A stretch of DNA of 23,336 bases from Candidatus Aminicenantes bacterium UBA4085 (GCA_002383325.1 DFYJ01000138.1:19163-42498), one strand, 5' to 3'; shown: positions 1-8,203, counted from the first letter of the stretch. Numbers and translations are program-made. Notes: a model not told the origin generated them from the sequence alone.

Positions 1-223
1 CCCCCAGGCGCTCCAGCCGGTTGAGAGTCGTCTGCTCCCGGGCCTCGGCCGTTCTCAGCCGGCCGCGCAGGGCGTCGATCTCCTTGCGGACCTTGTCCAG
101 GCTCTGCTCGTAGGCCGCGGCGCCGGAAGCCTGTTGGGCGGCGAGCGGGCGGGAGGGAGGGAGGAGCAGGCCCCAGGCCAGAGTCAGAGCAAGGGCGAGG
201 GCGGGGGCGGCGGCGGGCTTCAT
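1..223 (-). CDS. Secreted coiled-coil protein, N-terminal part (possible EnvC/M23-type murein hydrolase activator)
   Basis: Only the first 74 codons are inside the window; the rest lies beyond position 1. The start ATG at 223-221 overlaps the stop of the flippase gene (ATGA), so the two are probably co-translated. The translation opens MKPAAAPALALALTLAWGLL, an Ala/Leu-rich signal peptide ending near residues 33-36 (LAAQQ). A charged heptad-like stretch follows (YEQSLDKVRKEIDALRGRL...), predicted to form a coiled coil. Signal peptide plus coiled coil is typical of EnvC-like proteins, which carry a C-terminal M23 peptidase domain and activate cell-wall amidases. That domain is not visible, so the family is an inference. 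Other exported coiled-coil proteins fit equally well. Confidence 0.6.
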   Translation of the reverse strand, partial: MKPAAAPALALALTLAWGLLLPPSRPLAAQQASGAAAYEQSLDKVRKEIDALRGRLRTAEAREQTTLNRLERLG

Positions 224-1164
224 TTCTTCCGGGTCGCGAGAAGGATCCCGCCCGCGACACTGACCAGCAGGCCGAAGGCGACCTCGACGAAGGAGAAGGC
301 TACAGCCATCTCGGGCGTCACGCCGTACGAGCGGAAGACCTCGATGTAGGCCCATTCCCGCACGCCCAGCCCGTTGAGCGAAATGGGGACGAGCTGGATC
401 AGCAGGACGAGCGGGATGAAGACGAAATAGTCGAGAGCCGGGACGCCGAGCCCCAGGGCCCGTCCGATCAGGATGTAATAGAGGATGACGTTCAGCTGGA
501 GGAGGAGGGCCCAGCCGGTGGCTCGCAGGAAATCGCGTGGATGGTTCCTGTAACCGACGATCACATCGCGGAACTCGGCGGCCTTGAGCATGACCGTCCG
601 CAGGAAGCCCGAGGCGGGCGGTCGCCTGAGGAGACGGCCGACAGCCGGCAGGAAGAAGAGGCCCAGCAGGACGAAGCCGCCCAGGCCCAGCCCCAGGGAG
701 GCGGCGATCAGCGGAACCCGCTGGACCATGTCCAGGCGCAGGAGCGAGGCGACGAGGGCGAAGAGGAAGAGGATCAGGATGCCGCTCATTCTCTCGACGA
801 CGACGATGGCCGAGGAGCGGACGATCGACTTGGATTGGCGCGAGCCGTCCCAGATGCGGTAGGCATCGCCGCCGAAGCGGGTCGGCAGGAAGTTGTTGAA
901 AAACTCGCCGATCAGGCAGGAGCGGAAGAGGAAGGCGACGGGCAGATCGTCGCCGTGCGGCAGGGCCAGAATGCGCCAGCGGTAAGCCCGGATGAGCAGG
1001 CCAACGGCGTTGAGGGCAAAGGCCACGGCCAGCCAGGGCCAGGCCGCGCCCCGGAGATGGCGGACGATGGCGGCCAGATCCTGACGGGACAGGATCCAAG
1101 CCAGGATGCCGAGGCTGATGGCGAGCTTGAGCAAAGTACCAAGCGTCTTGCGGCGGCCGGCCAT
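220..1164 (-). CDS. YbhN / lysylphosphatidylglycerol synthase TM-region family membrane protein (flippase-like)
   Basis: A 314-residue integral membrane protein with about eight hydrophobic segments (roughly residues 10-25, 41-60, 75-92, 120-143, 150-173, 214-234, 244-262 and 285-310). Two signatures of the LPG_synthase_TM/UPF0104 family are present: FFNNFLPTRFGGDAYR at residues 88-103 and PISLNGLGVRE at 260-270. There is no C-terminal aminoacyl-PG synthase domain, so this is the stand-alone type, proposed to move or handle lipids or lipid-linked intermediates in the inner membrane; the substrate cannot be told. It overlaps the downstream secreted coiled-coil gene by four bases, which suggests a shared envelope role. 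No ribosome-binding site precedes the ATG, and an extended -10 box lies only 7 bases upstream of it. Confidence 0.85.
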   Translation of the reverse strand: MAGRRKTLGTLLKLAISLGILAWILSRQDLAAIVRHLRGAAWPWLAVAFALNAVGLLIRAYRWRILALPHGDDLPVAFLFRSCLIGEFFNNFLPTRFGGDAYRIWDGSRQSKSIVRSSAIVVVERMSGILILFLFALVASLLRLDMVQRVPLIAASLGLGLGGFVLLGLFFLPAVGRLLRRPPASGFLRTVMLKAAEFRDVIVGYRNHPRDFLRATGWALLLQLNVILYYILIGRALGLGVPALDYFVFIPLVLLIQLVPISLNGLGVREWAYIEVFRSYGVTPEMAVAFSFVEVAFGLLVSVAGGILLATRKK

Positions 1165-1170
1165 GTTGCG

Positions 1171-1179
1171 ATTCTACCA
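1171..1179 (-). promoter_or_regulatory. Extended -10 promoter (TGGTAGAAT) of the flippase gene
   Basis: On the minus strand TGGTAGAAT (TGn plus TAGAAT) ends 7 bases before the ATG at 1164, so transcription is predicted to start at or next to the A of the start codon. No convincing -35 box is seen 16-18 bases upstream, which fits an extended -10 promoter. Confidence 0.5.
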
Positions 1180-1234
1180 CAACTGGGCAGGGCGGGCGCG
1201 GGGGGGCGGCGGGGGTACGGGAGTCGGAGCGGGT

Positions 1235-1263
1235 TTGGAAAACAGGGCGGCTCGGGTTATGAT
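1235..1263 (+). promoter_or_regulatory. Promoter of glycerate kinase gene (TTGGAA-17-TATGAT)
   Basis: The -35 box TTGGAA (1235-1240) and -10 box TATGAT (1258-1263) are separated by 17 bases. The predicted start site (about 1270) lies two bases before the ATG at 1272, and there is no Shine-Dalgarno sequence. The transcript is therefore probably leaderless. Confidence 0.5.
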
Positions 1264-1271
1264 GACCGGTT

Positions 1272-2660
1272 ATGAAAGGTACGCTCCTCGACGCGGCCAA
1301 GAAGATGGCGGCGGTGGCCGTCGAGGCCGTTCGGCCCGAGCGCTTGGTCCGGGAGGGACTGCGCCTCGGCGGCGGGAGGATCGAGGTTCAGGGCCGGGAA
1401 TTCGACATGGCCGGGATCGAGGCCGTCGATGTGCTGGCTTTCGGCAAGGCGGCCTCGGGGATGGCCTGGGGAGCGGCCGAAGTGCTGGAAGGAAGGCTCC
1501 GGCGCGCCCTGATGGTCGCGCCGTCCGGCGCGGGGCCGGAGCCTCCCGGCTTCACCCGCCTGGAAGCTTCCCATCCGCATCCGGACGCCCGGAGCCTTGT
1601 GGCGGGCCGGGCAGCCCTAGACCTGGCCGCGGGATCAGATGTCGGCGATCTGCTTCTGCTCCTCGTTTCGGGGGGCGGTTCCTCGCTGCTGTGCGCGCCG
1701 CGCCGGGGCGTCGACCTGCGGGCCAAGGCGGACACGGCTATGGCCCTGATGGCCCGGGGAGCGGACATCCGGGAGCTCAACACCGTCCGCAAGCATCTGT
1801 CCCTGGTCAAAGGCGGGGGACTGGCATCGGCGGCCAAGGGCCGCGTCCTGAACCTTCTTCTCTCGGATGTGCCGGGGGATGATCCCGAAATCATAGCCGC
1901 GGGACCGGGGCACTGGGACGGCTCGACATTCGCCGAGGCCGCCGGGATCCTGCGGCGCCGCGGCCTGTGGGACGATCCGCCGCCGGGAGTCCGGGAGACG
2001 ATCGAGGCGGGGCTTCGCGGAGACATACCGGAGACTCTCAAGAGAGACGACCCGGTCGCGGGAAGGATCTCCACTTTCATCATCGGGCGCAATGCCACGG
2101 CCCTGGCGGCCGCCCGGCGGGAGGCCGAGGCGATGGGATTCCGGGCTTCGATCCTGGCCGCGGCCGATTCGGGGGAAGCCCGCGAGGCGGCCGTCCGCTA
2201 TGTCCCCTCCCTGATCGCATCGCTCCGGGGTCATCGGCCGGGCGATCCGCCGATCGCCCTGATCGCCGGGGGAGAGCACACGGTCACGATCCGGGGGGCC
2301 GGCCTCGGCGGCCGGAACCAGGAGTTCGTCCTGGCCGCCCTGGTCGACCTGGAGCGGCGGGCCAGAACGGGGGCAGCCGATCGGGCCGTCTTGGCGGATT
2401 ATGTCCGTACCGGGAAGCTTCACGGGCGGGATTGGCTGGTCATGAGCTTCGGGACGGACGGCGTGGACGGCCCGACGGACGCAGCCGGGGCCTGGGGAGG
2501 GCCAGAGGTGCTGGTCAAAGCCAAGACCCTGGGCTTGAACATGGGCGCGCGCCTGGACGACAACGACTCCTACCGGTTCTTTCAGAAGGCCGGCGGGCTC
2601 TACAAGACGGGCCCGACCGGAACCAACGTCATGGATATCCGCTTCCTCCTGATCGCTTAA
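1272..2660 (+). CDS. Glycerate 2-kinase, MOFRL family
   Basis: A 462-residue protein matching the glycerate-2-kinase family (N-terminal DUF4147 domain plus C-terminal MOFRL domain), which phosphorylates D-glycerate to 2-phosphoglycerate with ATP, feeding serine/glyoxylate or sugar-acid breakdown into glycolysis. Visible family motifs are AFGKAASGMA (57-66, with the conserved Lys59), SHPHPD (100-105), VSGGGSSLL (132-140), LNTVRKHLSLVKGGGLA, LSDVPGDDPEIIAAGP, and in the MOFRL half GGRNQEF and MSFGTDGVDGPTDAAGA. Length is slightly above the family's usual size. It is not the GarK/GlxK fold, so those symbols are not used. It is a single gene with its own promoter; a palindromic element begins three bases after the TAA. 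Confidence 0.93.
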   Translation: MKGTLLDAAKKMAAVAVEAVRPERLVREGLRLGGGRIEVQGREFDMAGIEAVDVLAFGKAASGMAWGAAEVLEGRLRRALMVAPSGAGPEPPGFTRLEASHPHPDARSLVAGRAALDLAAGSDVGDLLLLLVSGGGSSLLCAPRRGVDLRAKADTAMALMARGADIRELNTVRKHLSLVKGGGLASAAKGRVLNLLLSDVPGDDPEIIAAGPGHWDGSTFAEAAGILRRRGLWDDPPPGVRETIEAGLRGDIPETLKRDDPVAGRISTFIIGRNATALAAARREAEAMGFRASILAAADSGEAREAAVRYVPSLIASLRGHRPGDPPIALIAGGEHTVTIRGAGLGGRNQEFVLAALVDLERRARTGAADRAVLADYVRTGKLHGRDWLVMSFGTDGVDGPTDAAGAWGGPEVLVKAKTLGLNMGARLDDNDSYRFFQKAGGLYKTGPTGTNVMDIRFLLIA

Positions 2661-2663
2661 GAA

Positions 2664-2788
2664 GGGGTCAGGTCTTGACATTTGACATTTTGGATTAAGG
2701 GAACGCTTCTCGCTGCTGGAAGAAGCAGCAGTAGTCTTGGCTCGGCCCCGGTTCCGCATCGAAATGTCAAATGTCAAGACCTGACCCC
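2664..2788. repeat. Palindromic element 1 (class A, TTGACAT heptads)
   Basis: The two 27-base arms (2664-2690 and 2762-2788) are perfect inverted repeats. Each reads GGGGTCAGGTC, then TTGACAT twice, then TT. Flanking AA/TT extends the symmetry to 2662-2790. The 71-base interior has no ORF or clear motif. It starts three bases after the glycerate kinase stop codon. Confidence 0.95.
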
Positions 2789-2801
2789 TTTCCGAGAGAG
2801 G

Positions 2802-2831
2802 TTGCGGTTTTAGCGGCAATCCGGGTATCAT
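2802..2831 (+). promoter_or_regulatory. Promoter TTGCGG-18-TATCAT for the Met-rich exported protein
   Basis: The -35 box TTGCGG (2802-2807) and -10 box TATCAT (2826-2831) are 18 bases apart and lie just after palindromic element 1. The -10 overlaps an upstream in-frame ATG at 2830, which supports using the later ATG at 2887 as the true start. Confidence 0.5.
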
Positions 2832-2886
2832 GGCTCTGTTGGAGATAGCCTCTCAACGGGCTCTCCAAGAAAAGGAGACCAGCATC

Positions 2887-3612
2887 ATGAAGAAAGTCCT
2901 GATCGTGTTCCTCGCCGTCCTGACGGTATCCCTGTCTCTCTCGGCCGAGATCTACATCAAGACGAAAACCCACACCGATCCCATGACCATGATGGGACAG
3001 ACGACCCCAGCCAAGGACGAGATCCAGGAGCAGTGGCTGGGCGAAGGCCGGATGGCTCAGATCACCCCGGGGCAAACCATCCTCATCGACATGGGCAAAA
3101 AGAAGATGCTCTGGATCAACCACGGCTCCAAGTCCTACGTCGAGACAGCCTTGCCTCTCGACATCAGCAAGCTGCTTCCGCCCGAGATGGCGGCCATGGC
3201 CGGGATGATGAAGGCGACCGTCGCCGTTACGGTGAACAACGACAAGAAGAAGGTCGGTCAGTGGAACTGCACCGGTTATACGGCCAATATGAGCATGATG
3301 GGCGTGTCCATGCCCATGAAAATCTGGGCCACCACCGAGATCCCCTTCGATGCCGCTAAGTACACCGGGTTGATGGCCGAGATGTTCAAGGGCCAGATGA
3401 GGCTGGATGACGCCAGCGTCAAGGAATATGCCAAAATCAAGGGCTTCCAAGTGGCGACCGAGATGAACATGGAAATGATGGGGGCCAAGATCCACTCCAC
3501 GACCGAGGTCATGGAGATATCCCAGAAGACCGCCCCCGCCTCGATTTGGATCGTGCCGGCCGGCTACGCCAAGCGCGACACCCTCTCCATGGAGGAAATG
3601 AACAAGCGCTGA
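2887..3612 (+). CDS. Methionine-rich exported protein, DUF4412-like
   Basis: The start at 2887 was chosen because AGGAG lies 9-10 bases upstream and the protein then opens with a good signal peptide (MKKVLIVFLAVLTVSLSLSA), giving 241 residues. An in-frame ATG at 2830 falls on the promoter. The mature part is a beta-rich sequence resembling DUF4412-type periplasmic proteins (LolA-like fold); this assignment is tentative. It has 26 methionines (about 11%), in clusters such as MTMMG, MAAMAGMMK, MSMMGVSMPM and MNMEMMG. Met clusters can bind Cu(I), but no Cys/His metal site is evident, so metal binding is only a suggestion. The gene stands alone, with its own promoter and a strong terminator. Confidence 0.8.
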   Translation: MKKVLIVFLAVLTVSLSLSAEIYIKTKTHTDPMTMMGQTTPAKDEIQEQWLGEGRMAQITPGQTILIDMGKKKMLWINHGSKSYVETALPLDISKLLPPEMAAMAGMMKATVAVTVNNDKKKVGQWNCTGYTANMSMMGVSMPMKIWATTEIPFDAAKYTGLMAEMFKGQMRLDDASVKEYAKIKGFQVATEMNMEMMGAKIHSTTEVMEISQKTAPASIWIVPAGYAKRDTLSMEEMNKR

Positions 3613-3646
3613 CGCTCGGCGCGCCTATCGCTCAAGCCGTCCCATT

Positions 3647-3690
3647 CCCCCGGGGTTCCGCCCCGACGGCGGGCCTCCGGGGGATTTTTA
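3647..3690 (+). terminator. Intrinsic terminator after the Met-rich protein gene
   Basis: A GC-rich stem pairs CCCCCGGGG..CCGCC (from 3647) with GGCGG.CC.CCGGGGG (to 3683), with small bulges, around a CCGAC loop. It is followed directly by ATTTTTA. It lies 35 bases after the stop codon. Confidence 0.8.
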
Positions 3691-3693
3691 TTG

Positions 3694-3776
3694 GGGGTCA
3701 GGTCTTAAGATTCAAGATATCTGACTTCGTGCGTTGACGATTCGGGTAGATAACTTGAATCTTAAGACCTGACCCC
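3694..3776. repeat. Palindromic element 2 (class B, TTAAGAT/TCAAGAT heptads)
   Basis: Inverted arms at 3694-3716 and 3754-3776 (23 bases, perfect): GGGGTCAGGTC, TTAAGAT, TCAAG. Symmetry continues imperfectly inward (ATATCT against the reverse complement TTATCT). The last C of the element is the complement of the final G of the carB TAG stop codon. The element lies between two convergent genes. Confidence 0.95.
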
Positions 3777-6700
3777 TACTCGTACTCGGCCCAGTGCTTG
3801 ATCAATAGGTCGGTGTCCTTCTTCTGGGCCAGAGCGTGGGCGAACAGGTCGGCGATCTGGAGGTTGGTCAGCAGGGGGATGGAGAAGTCCACCGCCATCC
3901 GGCGCAGCTCGTAGTCGCTGTCGAAGGCCGCCTTGCGGGCCGGGTCGGGAACCGAAACGACGAATTCGATCTTGCGTTCGCGCAGGAAGTCGCGGATGTT
4001 GGGCGTCCGCCGCTCGTGGACCTTATGCAGCAGGATGGCCGGGACGCCGTGCTGGCGGAGGAAGATCGAGGTCTGCTCCGTGGCGTAGATGGTCAGTCCG
4101 ACGTCCCGCAGCTGCTCCGCCGCGTGCAGGAACTTCTGCTTGTCGGCCTTCGTTCCCAGGCTCAGGAGGATGGACTTGCGGGGCAGGGCGTACCCGGCCG
4201 AAAGCAGCGACTTGAGCAGCGCTTCCGATGCGTCCTCGCCCAGGCAGGCCACCTCGCCGGTTGAAGCCATCTCGACGCCCAAGGTCGGATCGGCGCCCTT
4301 CAGCCGCGAGAAGGAGAACTGGGGCGCCTTGACCCCGACGTAATTGAGATCCAGGGTCGACCTATCGCAGCGCGGCATCCGCCCCAGCATGGCTTCCACG
4401 GCCAGGTCGATGAAGTTGACCTTGGTCACCTTGGAGACGAAGGGGAAGGAGCGCGAGGCCCGCAGGTTGCACTCGATGACCTTGACCTCATTGTCCTTGG
4501 CGATGAACTGGATGTTGAAGGGCCCGGTGATGCGCAGGGCCGCGGCGATCTTGCGCCCGATCTCCCGGACCCGGCGCATGGTCTCGATATAGGTCTTCTG
4601 CGGCGGCAGGACCATGGTCGCGTCGCCGGAGTGGACCCCGGCGTTTTCGATATGTTCGACCACGGCCGAGGCCGCTATCTTGCCGTCCTTGGCTACGGCG
4701 TCGAGCTCGATCTCCTTGGCGTTGAGGATGAACTTGGAGATGACGACGGGGTACTGGGGCGAGACACGGGCCGCCCGCTGGAGGACAGTCTCCAGGTCCT
4801 TCTCGTCGAAGATGACGCTCATGGCCGCTCCGCTCAAGACGTAGGACGGCCGGACCAGCACCGGGTAGCCGGCGGTTCGGGCGAAGGCCCTGGCCTCGCC
4901 GACCGAGCGCAGCTCCTTCCACTCGGGCTGATCCACCCCCAGCCCGTCCAGGAGGCGGCTGAACTTGAAGCGGTTCTCGGCCGTGTCGATGCTCTCGGGC
5001 GAGGTGCCCAGAATGCGCATCCCGGCCTTGTGGCACTTGAGGGCGATGTTGTTGGGGATCTGCCCGCCCATCGACAGGATGATGCCGCGGGGGTTCTCCC
5101 GCTTGTAGATGTCCCGGACCCGCTCGAAGCTCAGCTCCTCGAAGTACAGCCGGTCGCAGATGTCGTAGTCCGTCGAGACGGTCTCCGGGTTGTAGTTGAC
5201 CATCAGCGTCTCGCGGCCCAACCGCTTGAGAGCCCGCACGGCCGAGACGCAGCACCAGTCGAATTCGACCGAGGAGCCGATGCTGTAGGAGCCCGAGCCG
5301 AGGACCATGATCTTATTGTTCTTGCGCTCGAAGCGGACGTCGTCCTCGGTCCCGTGGTAGGTCGTGTAGAGGTAGTTGGTCCGGGCCGGATACTCGGCGG
5401 CCAGGGTGTCGATCTGCTTGACCGCCGGGCGGACCCGGAACCGCTCGCGCCGGGCCCGGACCTCGCTCTCCCGCGAGCCCGTCAGAATGGCGATCTGCTT
5501 GTCCGAGAAGCCCTTCTTCTTGGCGGCCAGCAGAAGGTCGCGCGACAGTCCGGCCAGGCCGCGCCCGCGGACTTCCGCCTCCGTCTCGACGATGGCTTTG
5601 ATCTTGGTGATGAACCAGCGATCGATGCGGGTCAGCTGATGGATGCGGTCGACCGTCCAGCCCTTCTTGAGGGCCTCGGCGATGCCGAACAGCCGCTCGT
5701 CGGTGGGATGTTTCAGCTCCAGCTCGAGGTCCTCGAACGAGTAGCTGTCGTTGCCGACGACGCCGTAAACCCCGATCTGGAGCATTCGAGTGGCCTTCTG
5801 CAGGGCCTCCTCGAAGCTGCGCCCGATGGCCATGACCTCGCCGACCGACTTCATCTCCGAGCCGATCTTCTTGGACACCCGGCGGAACTTCTTCAGGTCC
5901 CAGCGCGGGATCTTGACCACCAGGTAATCCAGGGCCGGCTCGAAGCAGGCCGTCGTCTTCTTGGTGATGGAGTTGATCAGGCCGGGCAGGCTGTGGCCCA
6001 GGACGAGCTTGGCCGCGACGAAGGCCAGCGGGTAGCCGGTGGCCTTGGAGGCCAGCGCGGAGCTCCGCGACAGCCGGGCGTTGACTTCGATGATCCGATA
6101 GTCGCCCGTCCGCGGGTGGAGGGCGTACTGGATGTTGCACTCGCCGACAATCCCGAGATGGCGGACGCATTGGATGGCGATGGCCCGCAGCCGGTGGTAT
6201 TCCTCGTTGGTCAGCGTCTGCGAGGGGGCGATGACGATGCTCTCGCCCGTGTGGATGCCCATGGGGTCGAAGTTTTCCATGTTGCAGACGGTGACGCAGT
6301 TGTCGTCCTTGTCGCGGACGACCTCGTACTCGACTTCCTTCCAACCCTCCAGGTACTCCTCGATCAGAACCTGGGGGGCGTGGGCGAAGGCCTTCTTGAG
6401 GGCCTCCTTCAGCTCGGTTTCGTTCTGGGACAGGCCGCTGCCCCGCCCGCCCAGGGCGAAGGCCACCCGGGCCATGACCGGATAGCCGATGGTCCGGGCG
6501 ATGCGCAAGCCGTCCTCGATGGTCGTGGCGGCCATGCCCCGCGGCGACTTGAGCCCGATCTCGGCCAGCCGGGCGTTGAAGCGCTCCCGGTCCTCGGTGT
6601 CCTCGATGACTTCGACCGGCGTGCCCAGGACCTTGACCCCGTGCCGCTGCAGGGCGCCCGACTTGGCCAGGGCCACGCCGCAGTTGAGGGCCGTTTGGCC

Positions 6701-7003
6701 GCCAAAAGACAGGAGAACACCGTCCGGCTTCTCCCGGGCTATGATCTTCTCCACGAACTCGGGCGTGACCGGCAGGAAGTAGATCTTGTCGGCCAGGAAC
6801 TCCGAGGTCTGGATGGTGGCGATGTTGGGGTTGATCAGGACGACTTCCAGACCCTCTTCCTTGAGGGCCTTGATGGCCTGCGAGCCGCTGTAGTCGAACT
6901 CGCCCGCCTCGCCGATCTTGAGAGCGCCGGAGCCGAGCAGCAGGACCTTGGATGGCCGGCCGCCGCCGGTCCGACGGGTTCCCTTGGCGGAGGCCCGGCT
7001 CAC
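3776..7003 (-). CDS. carB: Carbamoyl-phosphate synthase large subunit (CAD/CPS1-like type)
   Basis: A 1075-residue large subunit that makes carbamoyl phosphate from bicarbonate, ammonia (channelled from CarA) and two ATP, for pyrimidines and arginine. Order: about 17-residue leader, N-terminal synthase half (GEAGEFDYSGSQAIKALKEE; GECNIQYALHP; IIEVNARLSRSSALASKATG), oligomerisation region, C-terminal synthase half (YSIGSSVEFDWCCVSAVRAL; GGQIPNN; GPFNIQF; IECNLRASRSFPFVSK) and a C-terminal MGS-like regulatory domain. The GTG start overlaps the carA stop (GTGA), so the subunits are translationally coupled. Several motifs (SSVEFDWC, TNYLYTTYHG, FEELSFERVRDIY) resemble animal CAD/CPS1 more than the usual bacterial CarB. 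The stop codon touches palindromic element 2. Confidence 0.97.
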   Translation of the reverse strand: MSRASAKGTRRTGGGRPSKVLLLGSGALKIGEAGEFDYSGSQAIKALKEEGLEVVLINPNIATIQTSEFLADKIYFLPVTPEFVEKIIAREKPDGVLLSFGGQTALNCGVALAKSGALQRHGVKVLGTPVEVIEDTEDRERFNARLAEIGLKSPRGMAATTIEDGLRIARTIGYPVMARVAFALGGRGSGLSQNETELKEALKKAFAHAPQVLIEEYLEGWKEVEYEVVRDKDDNCVTVCNMENFDPMGIHTGESIVIAPSQTLTNEEYHRLRAIAIQCVRHLGIVGECNIQYALHPRTGDYRIIEVNARLSRSSALASKATGYPLAFVAAKLVLGHSLPGLINSITKKTTACFEPALDYLVVKIPRWDLKKFRRVSKKIGSEMKSVGEVMAIGRSFEEALQKATRMLQIGVYGVVGNDSYSFEDLELELKHPTDERLFGIAEALKKGWTVDRIHQLTRIDRWFITKIKAIVETEAEVRGRGLAGLSRDLLLAAKKKGFSDKQIAILTGSRESEVRARRERFRVRPAVKQIDTLAAEYPARTNYLYTTYHGTEDDVRFERKNNKIMVLGSGSYSIGSSVEFDWCCVSAVRALKRLGRETLMVNYNPETVSTDYDICDRLYFEELSFERVRDIYKRENPRGIILSMGGQIPNNIALKCHKAGMRILGTSPESIDTAENRFKFSRLLDGLGVDQPEWKELRSVGEARAFARTAGYPVLVRPSYVLSGAAMSVIFDEKDLETVLQRAARVSPQYPVVISKFILNAKEIELDAVAKDGKIAASAVVEHIENAGVHSGDATMVLPPQKTYIETMRRVREIGRKIAAALRITGPFNIQFIAKDNEVKVIECNLRASRSFPFVSKVTKVNFIDLAVEAMLGRMPRCDRSTLDLNYVGVKAPQFSFSRLKGADPTLGVEMASTGEVACLGEDASEALLKSLLSAGYALPRKSILLSLGTKADKQKFLHAAEQLRDVGLTIYATEQTSIFLRQHGVPAILLHKVHERRTPNIRDFLRERKIEFVVSVPDPARKAAFDSDYELRRMAVDFSIPLLTNLQIADLFAHALAQKKDTDLLIKHWAEYE

Positions 7004-8076
7004 GGCAGGCGCCCCAGGAACTCGTCGAAGAGATACTCGGTGTCCGTCGGCCCGGGGGCGGCCTCGGGGTGGAACTGGACGCTGCGGAACGGCCGCTCCA
7101 GACAGCGGATGCCCTCGTTGGTTCCGTCGTTGGCGTTACGGAACCAGGGCGTCCAGCCCTTGGGCAAGGTCCGGACGTCGACCGCGAAGCCGTGGTTCTG
7201 GCTGGTGATATAGCAGCGCTTCGTGCCTTCCTCCAGGCAGGGCTGGTTCTGGCTGCGGTGGCCGAACTTGAGCTTGTAGGTGTCGGCCCCGGCGGCCAGG
7301 GCCAGGAGCTGGTTGCCCAGGCAGATGCCGAAGATCGGCATGTCGGCCGCCATCAGCCGGCGCAGGGTTTCGATGGTCGCCCCGCACTGCTTGGGATCGC
7401 CCGGCCCATTGGAAACCATGACCCCGGCCGGGGCATACTCCATGATCTTCTCAAAAGGCGTATCGGCCGGGACGCGGATGACCTTGGCCTCGCGGCGCAG
7501 AAGGCACTGCAGGATGTTAAGCTTCATGCCGCAGTCGATGATCGCGACGCACTTTTTCCGGTCCTTGTTGTAGGTCTTGATCCGCTTGACGCTGACTTCG
7601 CCGACCAGATGCCGCTTGTTGGGGTCGGGGCACATCCTCGCTTCACGGCGCAGGGCGGCCAAGTCGGCCCGGGTGTTGAAGGTCTCGAGGATGCCCCGCA
7701 TGACCCCGTGGACGCGGAGCTTTTTGGTCAGGGCCCGGGTGTCGATCCCGGCGATGCCCGGGATGGCGCTTTCCTTGAGCCAGGCGTCGAGGGTCTTCTC
7801 GGAGCTGGCATGGGAGGGCACGTCGCACAGCTCGCTGACGATGTAGCCCCAGATCTTGGGTTTGTCGGATTCGAAGGCCTTGGGCGATACGCCGTAGTTC
7901 CCGATCAGAGGATAGGTCTGGCAGAGAATCTGGCCGTGGTAGGAGGGATCGGTGATGGACTCGGGGTAGCCGACCATGCCCGTATTGAAAACGACCTCCC
8001 CCGAGACCTTGGCGAAGGCGCCGAAGCCTTCGCCCGGCCAGACGCTGCCGTCTTCCAGGACCAGGACCGCTTTCAC
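7000..8076 (-). CDS. carA: Carbamoyl-phosphate synthase small (glutaminase) subunit
   Basis: A 358-residue class I glutamine amidotransferase subunit that releases ammonia from glutamine for CarB. The N-terminal CPSase_sm_chain domain (VVFNTGMVGYPESITDPSY; GIAGIDTRALTKKLR) is followed by a GATase domain with nucleophile Cys252 in FGICLGNQ and the His336/Glu338 pair in QFHPE. In the nucleophile-elbow motif, the residue after Gly is Asn255, where GICLGHQ is usual. The stretch TSQNHGFAV...NANDGTNEGI closely resembles the CAD-type glutaminase. The start is GTG with a weak GGAG upstream; leader length is about 23 bases from the predicted promoter. No attenuator is seen in that short leader. Confidence 0.97.
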   Translation of the reverse strand: MKAVLVLEDGSVWPGEGFGAFAKVSGEVVFNTGMVGYPESITDPSYHGQILCQTYPLIGNYGVSPKAFESDKPKIWGYIVSELCDVPSHASSEKTLDAWLKESAIPGIAGIDTRALTKKLRVHGVMRGILETFNTRADLAALRREARMCPDPNKRHLVGEVSVKRIKTYNKDRKKCVAIIDCGMKLNILQCLLRREAKVIRVPADTPFEKIMEYAPAGVMVSNGPGDPKQCGATIETLRRLMAADMPIFGICLGNQLLALAAGADTYKLKFGHRSQNQPCLEEGTKRCYITSQNHGFAVDVRTLPKGWTPWFRNANDGTNEGIRCLERPFRSVQFHPEAAPGPTDTEYLFDEFLGRLP

Positions 8077-8105
8077 AGGGTTAGGGGCTCCGTAAAAATC
8101 GGCTC

Positions 8106-8134
8106 ATTATAGCCGTTCGCCCCCGACGATTCAA
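8106..8134 (-). promoter_or_regulatory. Promoter of carAB (TTGAAT-17-TATAAT)
   Basis: On the minus strand, -35 TTGAAT (8134-8129) and a perfect -10 TATAAT (8111-8106) are separated by exactly 17 bases. Predicted start near 8099, about 23 bases before the carA GTG. This is the best promoter match in the window. Confidence 0.75.
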
Positions 8135-8203
8135 GGCGGATGAATTGCGGGACACCCTGCATACCCAAACGCTTTTTCGGTTCCCAAACAGTCCGCTTTC
8201 CAG

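Noticed and set aside
2674..2690. TTGACA boxes in class A elements as outward promoters
   Set aside because: The TTGACAT units point into the element in both arms, and no -10 box lies 16-18 bases downstream inside elements 1 or 3.
4631..7213. An 860-codon open frame on the plus strand
   Set aside because: It is the antisense shadow of carB; its translation is Asp/Gly/Leu-rich with no domain, while the minus strand encodes a full-length carbamoyl-phosphate synthase subunit.
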